From the NCBI GenBank assembly GCA_902608065.1, contig CACLMO010000017.1:1-18223 (forward strand): DNA of 18,223 nt, given 5' to 3'. Of the stretch, positions 7,493 through 15,975 are shown one piece after another. The notes beneath the pieces are model-generated. The model made no database searches. It had not been told where the DNA came from and saw nothing but the letters and a program-made list of their open reading frames with translations. Numbering within the stretch: the first letter of the stretch is position 1; every line of letters begins with the position of its first letter. Both the position numbers and the translations under genes were made by a program. This DNA is from an uncultured Pelagibacteraceae bacterium (GTDB lineage Bacteria; Pseudomonadota; Alphaproteobacteria; Pelagibacterales; Pelagibacteraceae).

Positions 7493-8112
7493 ATGACAAT
7501 AGAAGTAAAAAATAGCATAAAACCAGTCGATTATCTTAAGTCCATGAAGATATTGGAAAATAGAGTTCAGGATGTATTTTTAGAAAAGAAAGATGAATTT
7601 TTATGGATTTTAGAACACAACACAGTTTACACCGCAGGAACAAGTGCTACTGAAAAAGATTTAGTAGATAAAAATCTAAAAATTATTAAAACGAATCGTG
7701 GAGGAAAATATACTTTACATGCTCCTGGGCAAAAAGTTGTTTATTTTGTTCTAAATTTGAATAAAAGAAAGAAAGATATAAAAAATTTAATCAGAAATAT
7801 AGAAAACTGTATTATGCAAATTCTTGATGAATATAAAATTAAATCAGAGGCAGATCCAAAAAAATATTGGAATATGGGTAAAAAATGATAATAATATTAA
7901 AAAAATAGGAGCAATTGGCATAAAAGTAAAAAAAATGGGTTGCTTATCATGGTTTTTCATTAAATCTAAACAATGATCTATCATTATATAAAAAAATTGT
8001 CCCCTGTGGTATTAAGGATAAAGGTGTTACCAGTCTAAATGAACTAGGAATAAAAAATTATAATAATATAAATGAAATTATTATTAATAAATTTTTAAAT
8101 ATTTTTCTTTAA
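7493..8112 (+). CDS. lipB: octanoyl-[acyl-carrier-protein]:protein transferase, interrupted by two frameshifts as sequenced
   Basis: Transfers octanoate from acyl-carrier protein to lipoyl domains, the first step of lipoate synthesis. The open frame 7493-7888 covers the N-terminal part, with [14 protein letters not shown] and [16 protein letters not shown]. Removing one A from the seven-A run at 7858-7864 gives [24 protein letters not shown] with the catalytic-site lysine region. Removing one from the eight-A run at 7928-7935 gives [17 protein letters not shown] and then [16 protein letters not shown], which carries the acyl-accepting cysteine. The restored protein has 205 residues, normal for the family, and ends at 8110-8112, overlapping the 3' end of the converging rluC gene by 29 bases. 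The usual HGPGQ motif reads HAPGQ. Identity is secure; functional status depends on whether the two indels are real. Confidence 0.92.
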
Positions 8113-8989
8113 GTGCTACGTTAAAGTGATCTGGTAGACTTGCAACAAATTTATATTTTTTATCATTAATAGAAAAATTAATCTTATAAGCATGTAGCAT
8201 AAGAAAACTTTTTTTACTTTTATAAGTTTCCTTTAACCTGTATTTTAAATCTCCTAAAATTGGACAATTTCTCATTAATAATTGCCGTCTTAATTGATGT
8301 TTACGTCCTGTTTCAGGTGTCAATTTTAACAATGTGTAATTATTATTTGAATCAAGAATTTTGTAATGTGTTATGGCCTTTAATTTAATTTTTTTTCCTT
8401 CTTCATAAATCAATTCATCAATAAAAGTTCCTTCCTTTTTTTCAAAAGAACCTATAACTATACCTATGTAAACTTTATGTATTTTCCTTAAACGAAACAT
8501 AGAGGTGAATAATTGTGCAAACTTCCTATTTTTAGCAACAATTAAAATTCCTGAAGTATCTTTGTCAATCCTATGAACTGGATAAGGTGATATATTATGA
8601 AAATATTTTGTTTTACTCAATATATCTAATATATTTCTTCGAGATTTTGTTCCTGCTTGTACAGATATGCCGTTCGGTTTATTTAAAACAACAAAATTTT
8701 CATTGTCTTCTATGATAAATCTTGAAGAAGTAGACACATCCTTTTTGGTGGCTACATATTTTGTCTTAACTTTTTTATAAAGATTTGCTTTTGGTATAAA
8801 ATTAATGACTTGAACTTTATCATTTAATAGAAGTTTATAAGAACTTTTAGATTTTTTATTGTTTATTTTAATCTTTCCCTTTCTTAAATTTTTTTCAATC
8901 AAGGCCTGTGGTACATCACATATATTTTTTTTAAACCACCGATCTATACGAGCACCAACATATTCTTGTTTAATAGAGTAAATTTTCAT
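8084..8989 (-). CDS. rluC: RluC/RluA-family 23S rRNA pseudouridine synthase
   Basis: Converts specific uridines of 23S rRNA to pseudouridine. The 301-residue protein has an N-terminal S4-like RNA-binding domain (about residues 12-65, GARIDRWF...[17 protein letters not shown]). A catalytic domain follows, with [14 protein letters not shown] and the family motif HRIDKDTSG, whose Asp142 is the expected nucleophile. A downstream [14 protein letters not shown] segment matches the conserved RTHQIR-type region. It lies 17 bases after rplQ on the same strand, so it is probably the last gene of the ribosomal transcript, fitting an rRNA-modifying role. Its 3' end overlaps the restored lipB. The RluC assignment rather than RluD or another RluA-family member is tentative; the family itself is firm. 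Confidence 0.88.
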   Translation of the reverse strand: MKIYSIKQEYVGARIDRWFKKNICDVPQALIEKNLRKGKIKINNKKSKSSYKLLLNDKVQVINFIPKANLYKKVKTKYVATKKDVSTSSRFIIEDNENFVVLNKPNGISVQAGTKSRRNILDILSKTKYFHNISPYPVHRIDKDTSGILIVAKNRKFAQLFTSMFRLRKIHKVYIGIVIGSFEKKEGTFIDELIYEEGKKIKLKAITHYKILDSNNNYTLLKLTPETGRKHQLRRQLLMRNCPILGDLKYRLKETYKSKKSFLMLHAYKINFSINDKKYKFVASLPDHFNVALKEKYLKIY

Positions 8990-9006
8990 TAAAAAATAAT
9001 AAATTT

Positions 9007-9480
9007 TTATAAATAAATTACTTTTTTTGTCTTAGTTTTTTTTGATTCTTCTAGTTTAGGTGTCTGTTTATCTTCTAGTTTTTCATTAGATTTCTTCTTA
9101 ATATCTACTTTTTTAGCTGCTATGTCCCTATCAAGCAGTTCTATAATAGCCATTGGAGCATGGTCACCGTATCTAAAGCCAGCTCTTATAACTCTACAAT
9201 AACCTCCGTTTCTCTTTATGTACCTTTGAGATAAGGTTTTAGTTAATTTATCAACAGAAGCTTTGTTTTGTAATTTTGTAAATAAATTCTTTTTTGATTG
9301 AAGGTTCTTCTTTTTTCCTAGAGTAATAACCTTGTCAATTTTTGGTTTTAGTTCTTTGGCCTTAGGTAGGGTTGTAGTAATTTGTTCATACTTAATCAAT
9401 GAATTAAGCATATTTTTAAAAAGGGCTTTTCGATGTTCAGAGGTTCTATTTAATTTTCTGTAAGCTAGTCGATGTCTCAT
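9007..9480 (-). CDS. rplQ: 50S ribosomal protein L17
   Basis: Large-subunit protein near the peptide exit tunnel. The conserved core starts MRHRLAYRKLNRTSEHRKAL and includes EQITTTLPKAKELKP and RNGGYCRVIRAGFRYGDHAPMAIIELL, filling about residues 1-120. The remaining 37 or so residues are a lysine/glutamate-rich tail (KKSNEKLEDKQTPKLEESKK...) giving 157 residues in all, similar to other alphaproteobacterial L17 proteins with extended C-termini. It follows rpoA by six bases, as in the classic alpha operon, and precedes rluC. Confidence 0.97.
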   Translation of the reverse strand: MRHRLAYRKLNRTSEHRKALFKNMLNSLIKYEQITTTLPKAKELKPKIDKVITLGKKKNLQSKKNLFTKLQNKASVDKLTKTLSQRYIKRNGGYCRVIRAGFRYGDHAPMAIIELLDRDIAAKKVDIKKKSNEKLEDKQTPKLEESKKTKTKKVIYL

Positions 9481-9486
9481 TTTTTT

Positions 9487-10512
9487 TTATATATTTTCTT
9501 CTAATTTTTTAGATAATTCAGCAATATTATCTGGTGGCCAATTTGGAATCTCCATTCCAAGAAAAAGTGACATGGAATTTAAAACTTCTTTAATTTCGTT
9601 TAAAGATTTACGTCCGAAATTCGGCGTTCTTAACATTTCAGGTTCCGTTTTTTGAACTAAGTCACCTATATAAATAATATTGTCATTTTTTAAACAGTTC
9701 ATTGATCTAACTGATAGCTCGAGTTCATCAACTTTTTTAAGTAAATTTTTATTAAATTCAGGCTCAGTGATTTGAGGTTTTTTCTCAATTTCACGAGGTT
9801 CATCAAAATTTACAAATAATGACAACTGATCTTGAAAAATTCTTGCTGCATAAGCAATTGCGTCTTCTGCTGTAACAGAACCATCTGTTTCGACTTGCAT
9901 AACTAACTTATCATAATCCAAAGATTTACCTTCTCTTGCATTTTCTATGGAATATGAAACTTTTTTAACTGGGCTAAAATGTGAATCTATAGTAATTAAT
10001 CCAAGTGGAGCATCATCTTTTTTATTTTTATCTGCGGATTTATATCCTTTGCCATTTTGGGCTATTAGTTCCATATGAAATTTAGTTTTCTCATCTAAGT
10101 GACAAATAATTAAATCAGGATTTAAAATTTTTACTTCAGTATTTGTTTGTATATCTTTCGCTTTTATCTCTCCTGGTCCAGAAGCATCTAATATTAATTT
10201 TTTAGGGCCGTCAGACATAACTTTTAGTGATAATGATTTAACATTTAAAACAATATCCGTTACATCTTCTCGAACTCCTTTTATCGATGAAAATTCATGT
10301 AAAACACCATCAATTTGAATTGCTGTTACAGCAGATCCTTGTATAGAGGAGAGCAAAATTCTTCTTAAAGAATTCCCTATAGTCATTGCATAACCTTTTT
10401 CTAATGGTTCAGCTGTAACTGTTGAAATAAATTTATTCTCACTACTCTTAATATTAAGTTTGCTTGGTTTAATAAGTGACTTCCAGTTTTTGTCTATTAC
10501 CGTATTTTCCAT
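9487..10512 (-). CDS. rpoA: DNA-directed RNA polymerase alpha subunit
   Basis: Scaffold for RNA polymerase assembly and docking site for UP elements and activators. The 341-residue protein has the usual two domains. The N-terminal dimerisation domain (to about residue 235) contains [23 protein letters not shown] and [13 protein letters not shown] flexible linker leads to the C-terminal domain, with [22 protein letters not shown] and the helix-hairpin-helix [16 protein letters not shown]. The arginine in VRSMNCLK corresponds to the DNA-contacting Arg265 of E. coli. It is two bases after rpsK. rpsD, which sits between these genes in E. coli, is absent here, as is normal for Alphaproteobacteria. 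Confidence 0.98.
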   Translation of the reverse strand: MENTVIDKNWKSLIKPSKLNIKSSENKFISTVTAEPLEKGYAMTIGNSLRRILLSSIQGSAVTAIQIDGVLHEFSSIKGVREDVTDIVLNVKSLSLKVMSDGPKKLILDASGPGEIKAKDIQTNTEVKILNPDLIICHLDEKTKFHMELIAQNGKGYKSADKNKKDDAPLGLITIDSHFSPVKKVSYSIENAREGKSLDYDKLVMQVETDGSVTAEDAIAYAARIFQDQLSLFVNFDEPREIEKKPQITEPEFNKNLLKKVDELELSVRSMNCLKNDNIIYIGDLVQKTEPEMLRTPNFGRKSLNEIKEVLNSMSLFLGMEIPNWPPDNIAELSKKLEENI

Positions 10513-10514
10513 TT

Positions 10515-10961
10515 TTATACCCTTCTTTTTTTTGGTGGTCTTGAACCGTTGTGTGGCATTGGAGTAGTATCTCTAATAGTAAGAATCTTAAAACCTCTTG
10601 ATTGTAGAGCTCTTAAAGCTGTTTCTCTTCCAGCGCCAGGTCCTTTTAAACGAACTGTTAAAGTTTTAAGTCCATGTTCTTGTGCTTTAGTTGCAGCATC
10701 GTCTGCAGCAATTTGAGCAGCATAAGGAGTCGATTTTCTAGAACCTTTGAATCCTTTAAGACCTGCAGATGACCACGCTATTACATTACCACTATCATCA
10801 GATATTGTTACAATCGTATTATTAAAAGTTGCATTTACATAAGCAATACCTGTTGTAATATTTTTTTTAACTTTCTTCTTCGGCTTCTTTGCTTTTATTA
10901 GTTTTTCGTCTTTATCTTTAGCTGCATCAACTTTTTTATTTTTACTTTTATCTTTTTCCAT
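10515..10961 (-). CDS. rpsK: 30S ribosomal protein S11
   Basis: Small-subunit platform protein near the mRNA exit site. The core is clear: [44 protein letters not shown] and the C-terminal [26 protein letters not shown]. At 148 residues it is about 20 longer than the 129-residue E. coli protein. The extra length is an N-terminal lysine/aspartate-rich extension ([20 protein letters not shown]). There is no internal Met before the core, so the extended start is the only ATG choice. It sits four bases after the rpsM stop. Confidence 0.97.
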   Translation of the reverse strand: MEKDKSKNKKVDAAKDKDEKLIKAKKPKKKVKKNITTGIAYVNATFNNTIVTISDDSGNVIAWSSAGLKGFKGSRKSTPYAAQIAADDAATKAQEHGLKTLTVRLKGPGAGRETALRALQSRGFKILTIRDTTPMPHNGSRPPKKRRV

Positions 10962-10965
10962 AAAT

Positions 10966-11349
10966 TTATTTTTTCATAGGAGTTAATTTTTTTCCAGCTA
11001 TTGCTATTGCTTTACCTTTTCTGGTTCTCGCATTGCAATGTGTTCTTTGACCTCTTACTGGTAATTTTTTTTTATGTCTTGATCCTCTGTATGTTGCAAG
11101 ATCAACTAAACGTTTTATATTTAAAGAAATTTCTCTTCTTAGATCGCCTTCTACCTTATAATTTTGATCTATAAATTCTCTAATTTTTAAAACTTCATCA
11201 TCTGTCAAACTGTTTACTCTCTTATTTTTTGAAATGTTAAGTTTAGTACATATATCATTTGAAAATTTTTTTCCTATGCCATGTATATAAGTCAATGCAA
11301 CATGAACAACCTTATTCTGAGGGATATTTACACCAGCTATACGCGCCAT
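10966..11349 (-). CDS. rpsM: 30S ribosomal protein S13
   Basis: Small-subunit head protein contacting the P-site tRNA and the B1 bridges. The start [21 protein letters not shown], the helix-two-turn-helix segment [12 protein letters not shown], and the C-terminal [16 protein letters not shown] are all conserved. The length of 127 residues is close to the family norm (118-122). The basic tail ends KKLTPMKK. It is the first gene after the adk-rpsM promoter and so probably heads its own transcript containing rpsM, rpsK, rpoA, rplQ and rluC. Confidence 0.97.
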   Translation of the reverse strand: MARIAGVNIPQNKVVHVALTYIHGIGKKFSNDICTKLNISKNKRVNSLTDDEVLKIREFIDQNYKVEGDLRREISLNIKRLVDLATYRGSRHKKKLPVRGQRTHCNARTRKGKAIAIAGKKLTPMKK

Positions 11350-11382
11350 AAATTTACTGAAATTTTTAATCTAACGTCGCTA

Positions 11383-11410
11383 TTTATATAATTAAGCATC
11401 ATAAAGTCAA
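11383..11410 (-). promoter_or_regulatory. probable sigma70 promoter of the rpsM-rpsK-rpoA-rplQ (alpha) operon
   Basis: Read on the - strand, TTGACT (11405-11410) is followed after 16 bases by TATAAA (11383-11388). The -35 box differs from consensus at one position and contains the adk stop codon (11407-11409). Transcription would begin near 11376, about 26 bases before the rpsM ATG. This is the only spacer longer than about 30 bases inside the ribosomal block, which supports a promoter here. No clear Shine-Dalgarno sequence is seen before rpsM. Confidence 0.55.
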
Positions 11411-12057
11411 GTCTCCAAAGTACTAATAATTAGTTGTATTTCCTTATATATAGCATCAATTTCTTTCATTCCATCAATCTCAGATAGCAAATTTTGTTTT
11501 TTATAATAGTCTAAAATGGGTAGAGTTTCTTTTTTGTAAGTTGTAAATCTTTTTACTATAGTTCTTTCATTGTCATCTGATCTTTTCGATAAAAAATTTG
11601 ATCCACATGAATGGTTTGTGTTATCTGCAGGATAATAAAAATCATTAAATATTGACCCACATTTGGAACAGACTTGTCTTCCTATAATTCTTTTAATTAC
11701 TATCTCTTGATCAACTTTTAAACTTAACACGCGTGATATTTTTTGATTATGTTTTTTATGTAATATATCTAGATTTTTAGCTTGGTTTAAGTTTCTAGGG
11801 CAACCATCAAAAATTAAATTATTATAATATTTTTTGTTTGATAAGATTTTCTCGATTAACATGTTGATAATGTCGTCAGAAACAAATTGTCCTTCTTTTA
11901 TTATCAATTTTATTTTGTCTCCCAATTCGGTCTTATTTTCAACTTCTTTTCTTAACAAATCACCTGTCGAAATTTTGTAAAGTTTATTTTCTTTTACTAT
12001 ATTATTCGCTTGCGTTCCTTTACCAGCACCTGGTGGTCCAAATAAAATTATATTCAC
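11407..12057 (-). CDS. adk: adenylate kinase
   Basis: Interconverts 2 ADP with ATP and AMP. The 216-residue protein has the P-loop GPPGAGKGTQ at residues 7-16, the AMP-binding STGDLLR, and the FDGCPRNLNQAKNL segment with its conserved Arg. It is the long form with a LID domain at about residues 124-160. The LID contains CSKCG followed by NHSCGSNF, suggesting a zinc site, but the usual third ligand is replaced (Asn-His-Ser before the last Cys), so His may serve or the site may be degenerate. Position between secY and rpsM is typical of Alphaproteobacteria. The gene lies four bases after the secY stop. Confidence 0.97.
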   Translation of the reverse strand: MNIILFGPPGAGKGTQANNIVKENKLYKISTGDLLRKEVENKTELGDKIKLIIKEGQFVSDDIINMLIEKILSNKKYYNNLIFDGCPRNLNQAKNLDILHKKHNQKISRVLSLKVDQEIVIKRIIGRQVCSKCGSIFNDFYYPADNTNHSCGSNFLSKRSDDNERTIVKRFTTYKKETLPILDYYKKQNLLSEIDGMKEIDAIYKEIQLIISTLET

Positions 12058-12061
12058 TACT

Positions 12062-13363
12062 CTATCTTCCGAATCTTGTTTTCTTAATTAATGACTCATA
12101 TTGTTGACTCATTAATCTTGTTTGTACCTGTGAAACTGTGTCCATAGCTACCACAACAACAATTAGCACAGATGTACCTCCTAAATAAAATGGAATAGGA
12201 TATTTCGCTATTAAAAATTCTGGCATTAAGCAAACCAAAGTAAGATATAAGGCACCTATAGTTGTTAATCTTGTTAATATATCATCTATATAAAAAGCTG
12301 TTCTTTCACCTGGTCTAATTCCAGGAATATAACCTCCATGTTTTCTCAAATTTTCTGCAGTTTCTTTAGGATTAAAAACTATTGATGTGTAAAAGAATGA
12401 GAAAAAAATTATTCCTGAAGCATACAACAACATATATAAAGGTTTTCCTTGAGAAAATAATGAAGAAATATCCATAAATGCCTCATTGTTTGAAAAACCG
12501 AAATTAGAAAATGTTATGGGTAAAAGCAATAATGCTGAAGCAAAAATTGCTGGAATGACTCCTGCGGTGTTAATTCTCAGAGGTAAATGGGAAGATTCTC
12601 CTCCATAAATCTTTGTTCCCATTTGTCTTTTTGGATAATTAATTAATATTTTTCTTATAGCTCTTTCCATAAAAACTATAAAAGCGACAGTGCCTAATAA
12701 TAATAAGAAAATTGATATTATAGCTACAGCAGACAATGCTCCAGTTCTTCCAAGTTCAAAAGTTGTTGCTAATGCTCTAGGTATTTCAGCTACTATTCCA
12801 GAAAAGATTATTAAAGATATTCCGTTTCCTATTCCTCTTTGAGTAATTTGTTCTCCTAGCCACATTAAAAAAACAGTTCCTGCAATTAATGTAATAACTG
12901 TAGTTACTTTAAAAAACATACCTGGATTAATAACAACAGCTGTTGAACTTTCTAATCCTACTGAAACACCATATCCTTGAACTCCAGCTAAAAGCACAGT
13001 TCCATATCTAGTATATTGGGTAATTTTTCTTCTTCCTATTTCGCCCTGGCTTTTTAAGTTTTTAAAATATTCTGATACGCCTGTTAATAATTGAATTATA
13101 ATTGATGAAGAAATATATGGCATAATTCCTAATGCAAAAATTGCCATACGATTAACAGCACCTCCAGAAAAAACATTGAACATTCCTAGAAGTCCTTTTT
13201 GTTTTGTGTCCATTAATGTCTGCAATGCCTGAGGATCTATTCCAGATAATGGAATATATGTACCTAATCTATATATACAAAGAATAAGAACAGTAAATAA
13301 TATTCTGTTTCTTAAATCATTTGATTTTGAAATAACACCTGTATTTGGATTAGTTGTTTCCAT
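12062..13363 (-). CDS. secY: preprotein translocase subunit SecY
   Basis: Central channel of the Sec translocon in the inner membrane, working with SecE, SecG and SecA or the ribosome. At 433 residues it matches the family length, and hydrophobic segments account for the expected ten membrane helices. Conserved stretches include RLGTYIPLSGID near the start, the plug-region FSGGAVNRMAIFALGIMPYISSSIIIQLL, GNGISLIIFSGIVAEIP, and FYTSIVFNPKETAENLRKHGGYIPGIRPG, the cytoplasmic loop that contacts SecA and ribosomes. It follows rplO by 29 bases. Confidence 0.98.
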   Translation of the reverse strand: METTNPNTGVISKSNDLRNRILFTVLILCIYRLGTYIPLSGIDPQALQTLMDTKQKGLLGMFNVFSGGAVNRMAIFALGIMPYISSSIIIQLLTGVSEYFKNLKSQGEIGRRKITQYTRYGTVLLAGVQGYGVSVGLESSTAVVINPGMFFKVTTVITLIAGTVFLMWLGEQITQRGIGNGISLIIFSGIVAEIPRALATTFELGRTGALSAVAIISIFLLLLGTVAFIVFMERAIRKILINYPKRQMGTKIYGGESSHLPLRINTAGVIPAIFASALLLLPITFSNFGFSNNEAFMDISSLFSQGKPLYMLLYASGIIFFSFFYTSIVFNPKETAENLRKHGGYIPGIRPGERTAFYIDDILTRLTTIGALYLTLVCLMPEFLIAKYPIPFYLGGTSVLIVVVVAMDTVSQVQTRLMSQQYESLIKKTRFGR

Positions 13364-13392
13364 ATTAAATATATAAAATAATTTATCTTTCT

Positions 13393-13848
13393 TTATTTTA
13401 TTAGAGTAACTTTTCCACCAGCTTTTTCTATTTTTTGCTTTGCAGATTTAGAAATAAAGTTAACTTCTATATTCAGTTTATCTTTAACTTCACCATCACC
13501 TAGTAATTTTAATTTTTTGTATTTTTTATTTATTTGTTTAGATTTTTGCAATATAGATAAACTGACCTTATTATCTAAAATAATATTTTTTTTTATTAAA
13601 ATTTCTTGTATCTTAGATAAATTAATCAATGCTGTTTTTTGTTTGCTTTTTATACTGTTAAACCCTCTTTTTGGAAGCCTTCTATACAGAGGCATTTGTC
13701 CACCCTCAAAGCTTTTAATGGCCACACCGGATCTAGATTTTTGTCCTTTATGACCTCTTCCTGAAGTTTTGCCTTTGGTAGATCCAATACCTCTTCCTAA
13801 TCTTTTTTTCTTTTTTTTACTTTTTATGTTCAGTGTATTTAATTTCAT
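13393..13848 (-). CDS. rplO: 50S ribosomal protein L15
   Basis: Large-subunit protein. The N-terminal glycine/arginine-rich segment [24 protein letters not shown] and the [17 protein letters not shown] motif are characteristic. The protein has 151 residues, standard for L15, and the C-terminal half is rich in isoleucine and lysine. The coding strand contains an eight-A run that remains in frame. The gene begins three bases after the rpsE stop, where rpmD would usually lie in bacteria with L30. Confidence 0.97.
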   Translation of the reverse strand: MKLNTLNIKSKKKKKRLGRGIGSTKGKTSGRGHKGQKSRSGVAIKSFEGGQMPLYRRLPKRGFNSIKSKQKTALINLSKIQEILIKKNIILDNKVSLSILQKSKQINKKYKKLKLLGDGEVKDKLNIEVNFISKSAKQKIEKAGGKVTLIK

Positions 13849-13851
13849 TTT

Positions 13852-14355
13852 CTAATTTGACTCTTTGTTTTTAGTAATTTCAGATATTTTTTTGCCTCTT
13901 AATAGAGATATTGTTTTCGGCGAAGTTTGACTTTTAAATCCCTTTAAACAAGCTCTAAGAACATTAATCGGATTTGAAGATCCTAGAGATTTAGCAACAA
14001 TATCCTGTATTCCAACTACTTCACAAGCTGCTCTTATTGGTCCAGCAGCAATAATTCCAGTACCAGATGGAGCAGATCTCAATAGGACCTTACCAGCACC
14101 ATCTTTTCCTAAAACATCGTGGTGTAAAGTTCTTCCTTCACGTAAATTAATTTTAAACAAATTTTTTTTAGCGACTTCGGTTGCTTTTTTTATTGCATCT
14201 GGGACTTGTTTTGCTTTCCCTTGACCAACACCTATTGATCCGATTTGATTTCCAACGACAACAAGAGCTGAAAAGGCAAATCTTCTTCCACCTTTAACAA
14301 CTTTAGTAATTCTATTTATTGAAACAAGCTTATCTTTAAAATCTGTATTGTTCAT
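13852..14355 (-). CDS. rpsE: 30S ribosomal protein S5
   Basis: Small-subunit protein at the mRNA entry site, involved in decoding accuracy and helicase activity. The N-terminal double-stranded RNA-binding domain is seen in [20 protein letters not shown] and [21 protein letters not shown]. The C-terminal domain has [24 protein letters not shown] and [19 protein letters not shown]. The length of 167 residues is normal. Its ATG overlaps the rplR stop (ATGA), implying translational coupling. Confidence 0.97.
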   Translation of the reverse strand: MNNTDFKDKLVSINRITKVVKGGRRFAFSALVVVGNQIGSIGVGQGKAKQVPDAIKKATEVAKKNLFKINLREGRTLHHDVLGKDGAGKVLLRSAPSGTGIIAAGPIRAACEVVGIQDIVAKSLGSSNPINVLRACLKGFKSQTSPKTISLLRGKKISEITKNKESN

Positions 14356-14699
14356 ATATTTAATCCATTTTTTCTTAAAGTTTCTGCAAAAATCTTTATT
14401 CTTCCATGATATTTATATCCACCCCTATCAAAATAAACTTTTGTTATTTTTTTTTCTAAAGCTTTTTTGGCTATAATTTCAGCTATATAATTTGAAATTT
14501 CACTTTTTTTCTTTTTCATTTGCATTTTTTTACCAACAGAAGATGCCGAGACAAGAGTAATATTTTTTTTATCATCTATGATTTGAGCCGAAAAATTTTT
14601 TGATGAACGAAAGATTGATAATCTAAACCTATCATTATTAATTTTCTTTAATTTTTTTCTTACTCTTTGGGCTCTCTTTTTATAGATAAAGTTACTCAT
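14352..14699 (-). CDS. rplR: 50S ribosomal protein L18
   Basis: Binds 5S rRNA and attaches it to the large subunit. I place the start at the ATG at 14697-14699 ([19 protein letters not shown]), giving 115 residues, which matches the family (about 117). A longer open frame extends 35 codons upstream, but that extension lies over the end of rplF and does not resemble L18. With the chosen start the rplF stop is one base upstream. Conserved features are [18 protein letters not shown] and the C-terminal [24 protein letters not shown]. Confidence 0.95.
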   Translation of the reverse strand: MSNFIYKKRAQRVRKKLKKINNDRFRLSIFRSSKNFSAQIIDDKKNITLVSASSVGKKMQMKKKKSEISNYIAEIIAKKALEKKITKVYFDRGGYKYHGRIKIFAETLRKNGLNI

Positions 14700-14700
14700 T

Positions 14701-15240
14701 TTATTTTTTCTTTCCTTCCTTTCGTAGCACGTATTGACCTCTTTCTTTAATTCCTTTGCCTTTATATGGTTCAACAGGCTTAAGTTTTTTAATTTCAGAA
14801 GCAACTTTTCCTACTAAAGCCTTGTCTATTCCATTAATCTTCAAAATCGTCTGTTTTTCTACTGTGACTTTTATATCTTTTGGTATTTCATAATTAGTAT
14901 CGTGACTAAATCCAAGTTGTAAACTAAGAATATTACCCTTTAATGCGGCTCTAAAACCAACGCCAGATAATTCTAGAATTTTCTCATGTCCAACACTTAC
15001 ACCTAAAATTGTATTATTGATTATACTTCTTGTAGTACCCCAAATTATTTTTGATTCATCATTTTTTTTAATTAACTTTAAAACGAGACTATTGTTTTCT
15101 GATACTGTAGTAGAAAATATTTTATCATTAATTGTTAATTCCTTTGTGCCCTTAGGCCCTGTCAGAGTTAATTTGCCAGTTTCAATTTTTACCTTTGTGT
15201 CCTTTGGTATAGAAATAGGTTTTTTTCCAAGTTTAGACAT
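14701..15240 (-). CDS. rplF: 50S ribosomal protein L6
   Basis: Large-subunit protein near the GTPase centre. It starts [20 protein letters not shown], with the two duplicated L6 folds. [23 protein letters not shown] is in the middle, and the conserved [22 protein letters not shown] signature is near the C-terminus. The 179-residue length matches the family (about 177). It lies six bases after the rpsH stop. Confidence 0.97.
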   Translation of the reverse strand: MSKLGKKPISIPKDTKVKIETGKLTLTGPKGTKELTINDKIFSTTVSENNSLVLKLIKKNDESKIIWGTTRSIINNTILGVSVGHEKILELSGVGFRAALKGNILSLQLGFSHDTNYEIPKDIKVTVEKQTILKINGIDKALVGKVASEIKKLKPVEPYKGKGIKERGQYVLRKEGKKK

Positions 15241-15246
15241 AATAAA

Positions 15247-15645
15247 TTAAAATACCCTACAAATAATTTCTCCACCAACATTTTGATTTCTAGCTTCATT
15301 ATCTGACATAATTCCCTTGGATGTAGATACAATCGCTACTCCTAATCCATTTTGAACTTTGGGTATGCTTGATGCTCTTGCATAAATTCTTCTTCCAGGT
15401 TTAGAAATTCTTTTTATCTCTTTTATTACAGGAGACCCGTTACTATATTTTAAATCTACTGATAAACTTGGTTTGTTTTTATCTTTAGATAATAATTTAT
15501 AATCAGAAATATATCCTTCTTTTTTAAGCACATCTAAAATTTGAACTCGAAATTTTGAGCTTGGAATTTCAACATTATTTAACAATCTCATTTGAGCATT
15601 TCTTATTCTTGATAACATGTCACTTATAGGATCAACAAAAGCCAT
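15247..15645 (-). CDS. rpsH: 30S ribosomal protein S8
   Basis: Central-domain assembly protein of the small subunit; in E. coli also the autogenous repressor of the spc operon. The N-terminus DPISDMLSRIRNAQ, the middle RISKPGRRIYA, and the C-terminal GLGVAIVSTSKGIMSDNEAR with VGGEIICRVF are all conserved. The length is 132 residues, standard for S8. It has the clearest Shine-Dalgarno sequence in the window, eight bases upstream of the ATG. Confidence 0.97.
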   Translation of the reverse strand: MAFVDPISDMLSRIRNAQMRLLNNVEIPSSKFRVQILDVLKKEGYISDYKLLSKDKNKPSLSVDLKYSNGSPVIKEIKRISKPGRRIYARASSIPKVQNGLGVAIVSTSKGIMSDNEARNQNVGGEIICRVF

Positions 15646-15653
15646 ATAATTTT

Positions 15654-15659
15654 CTCCTT
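15654..15659 (-). promoter_or_regulatory. canonical Shine-Dalgarno site (AAGGAG) of rpsH
   Basis: On the - strand AAGGAG lies eight bases before the rpsH ATG, in the 18-base spacer after rpsN. Most genes in the window lack so clear a site, so rpsH is expected to be initiated independently and not only by coupling. Confidence 0.7.
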
Positions 15660-15663
15660 TTTT

Positions 15664-15969
15664 TTACCAACTTGATTTTGACATTCCTGGAATTTTGCCC
15701 ATAGAGGCCAATTCTCTAAGTGCAATCCTTGATATTTTTAATTTTCTATATACTCCATGAGGTCTTCCAGTAATTTCACACCTGTTTCTTATTCTTGTTC
15801 TGGCGCCATTTTTTGGAAGTTTAGAAAGTTTTAATTGAGCATTAAATCTTTCGTCCAATGGAAGTTTTTTATTTTGTATAATTTTTTTAAGTTCATTTCT
15901 TTTTTTTAAGAATTTTTTTGTAAGTCTAATTCTTTTTAAGTTTCTTTGTATTGCACTAGTTTTTGCCAT
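15664..15969 (-). CDS. rpsN: 30S ribosomal protein S14 (long, zinc-free type)
   Basis: Small-subunit head protein. It is 101 residues long and matches the long form of S14: [40 protein letters not shown] and the C-terminal [19 protein letters not shown]. The pair of CxxC motifs of the short zinc-binding form is absent (only one Cys), so it is the C-minus type usual in Proteobacteria. The upstream rplE stop (TGA) overlaps a GAGGA ribosome-binding sequence at 15973-15977, three bases before the ATG region. Confidence 0.97.
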   Translation of the reverse strand: MAKTSAIQRNLKRIRLTKKFLKKRNELKKIIQNKKLPLDERFNAQLKLSKLPKNGARTRIRNRCEITGRPHGVYRKLKISRIALRELASMGKIPGMSKSSW

Positions 15970-15975
15970 ATGTCC

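Noticed and set aside
14700..14804. Upstream extension of rplR by 35 codons
   Set aside because: It overlaps the conserved end of rplF and does not resemble L18; the ATG at 14697-14699 gives the family length.
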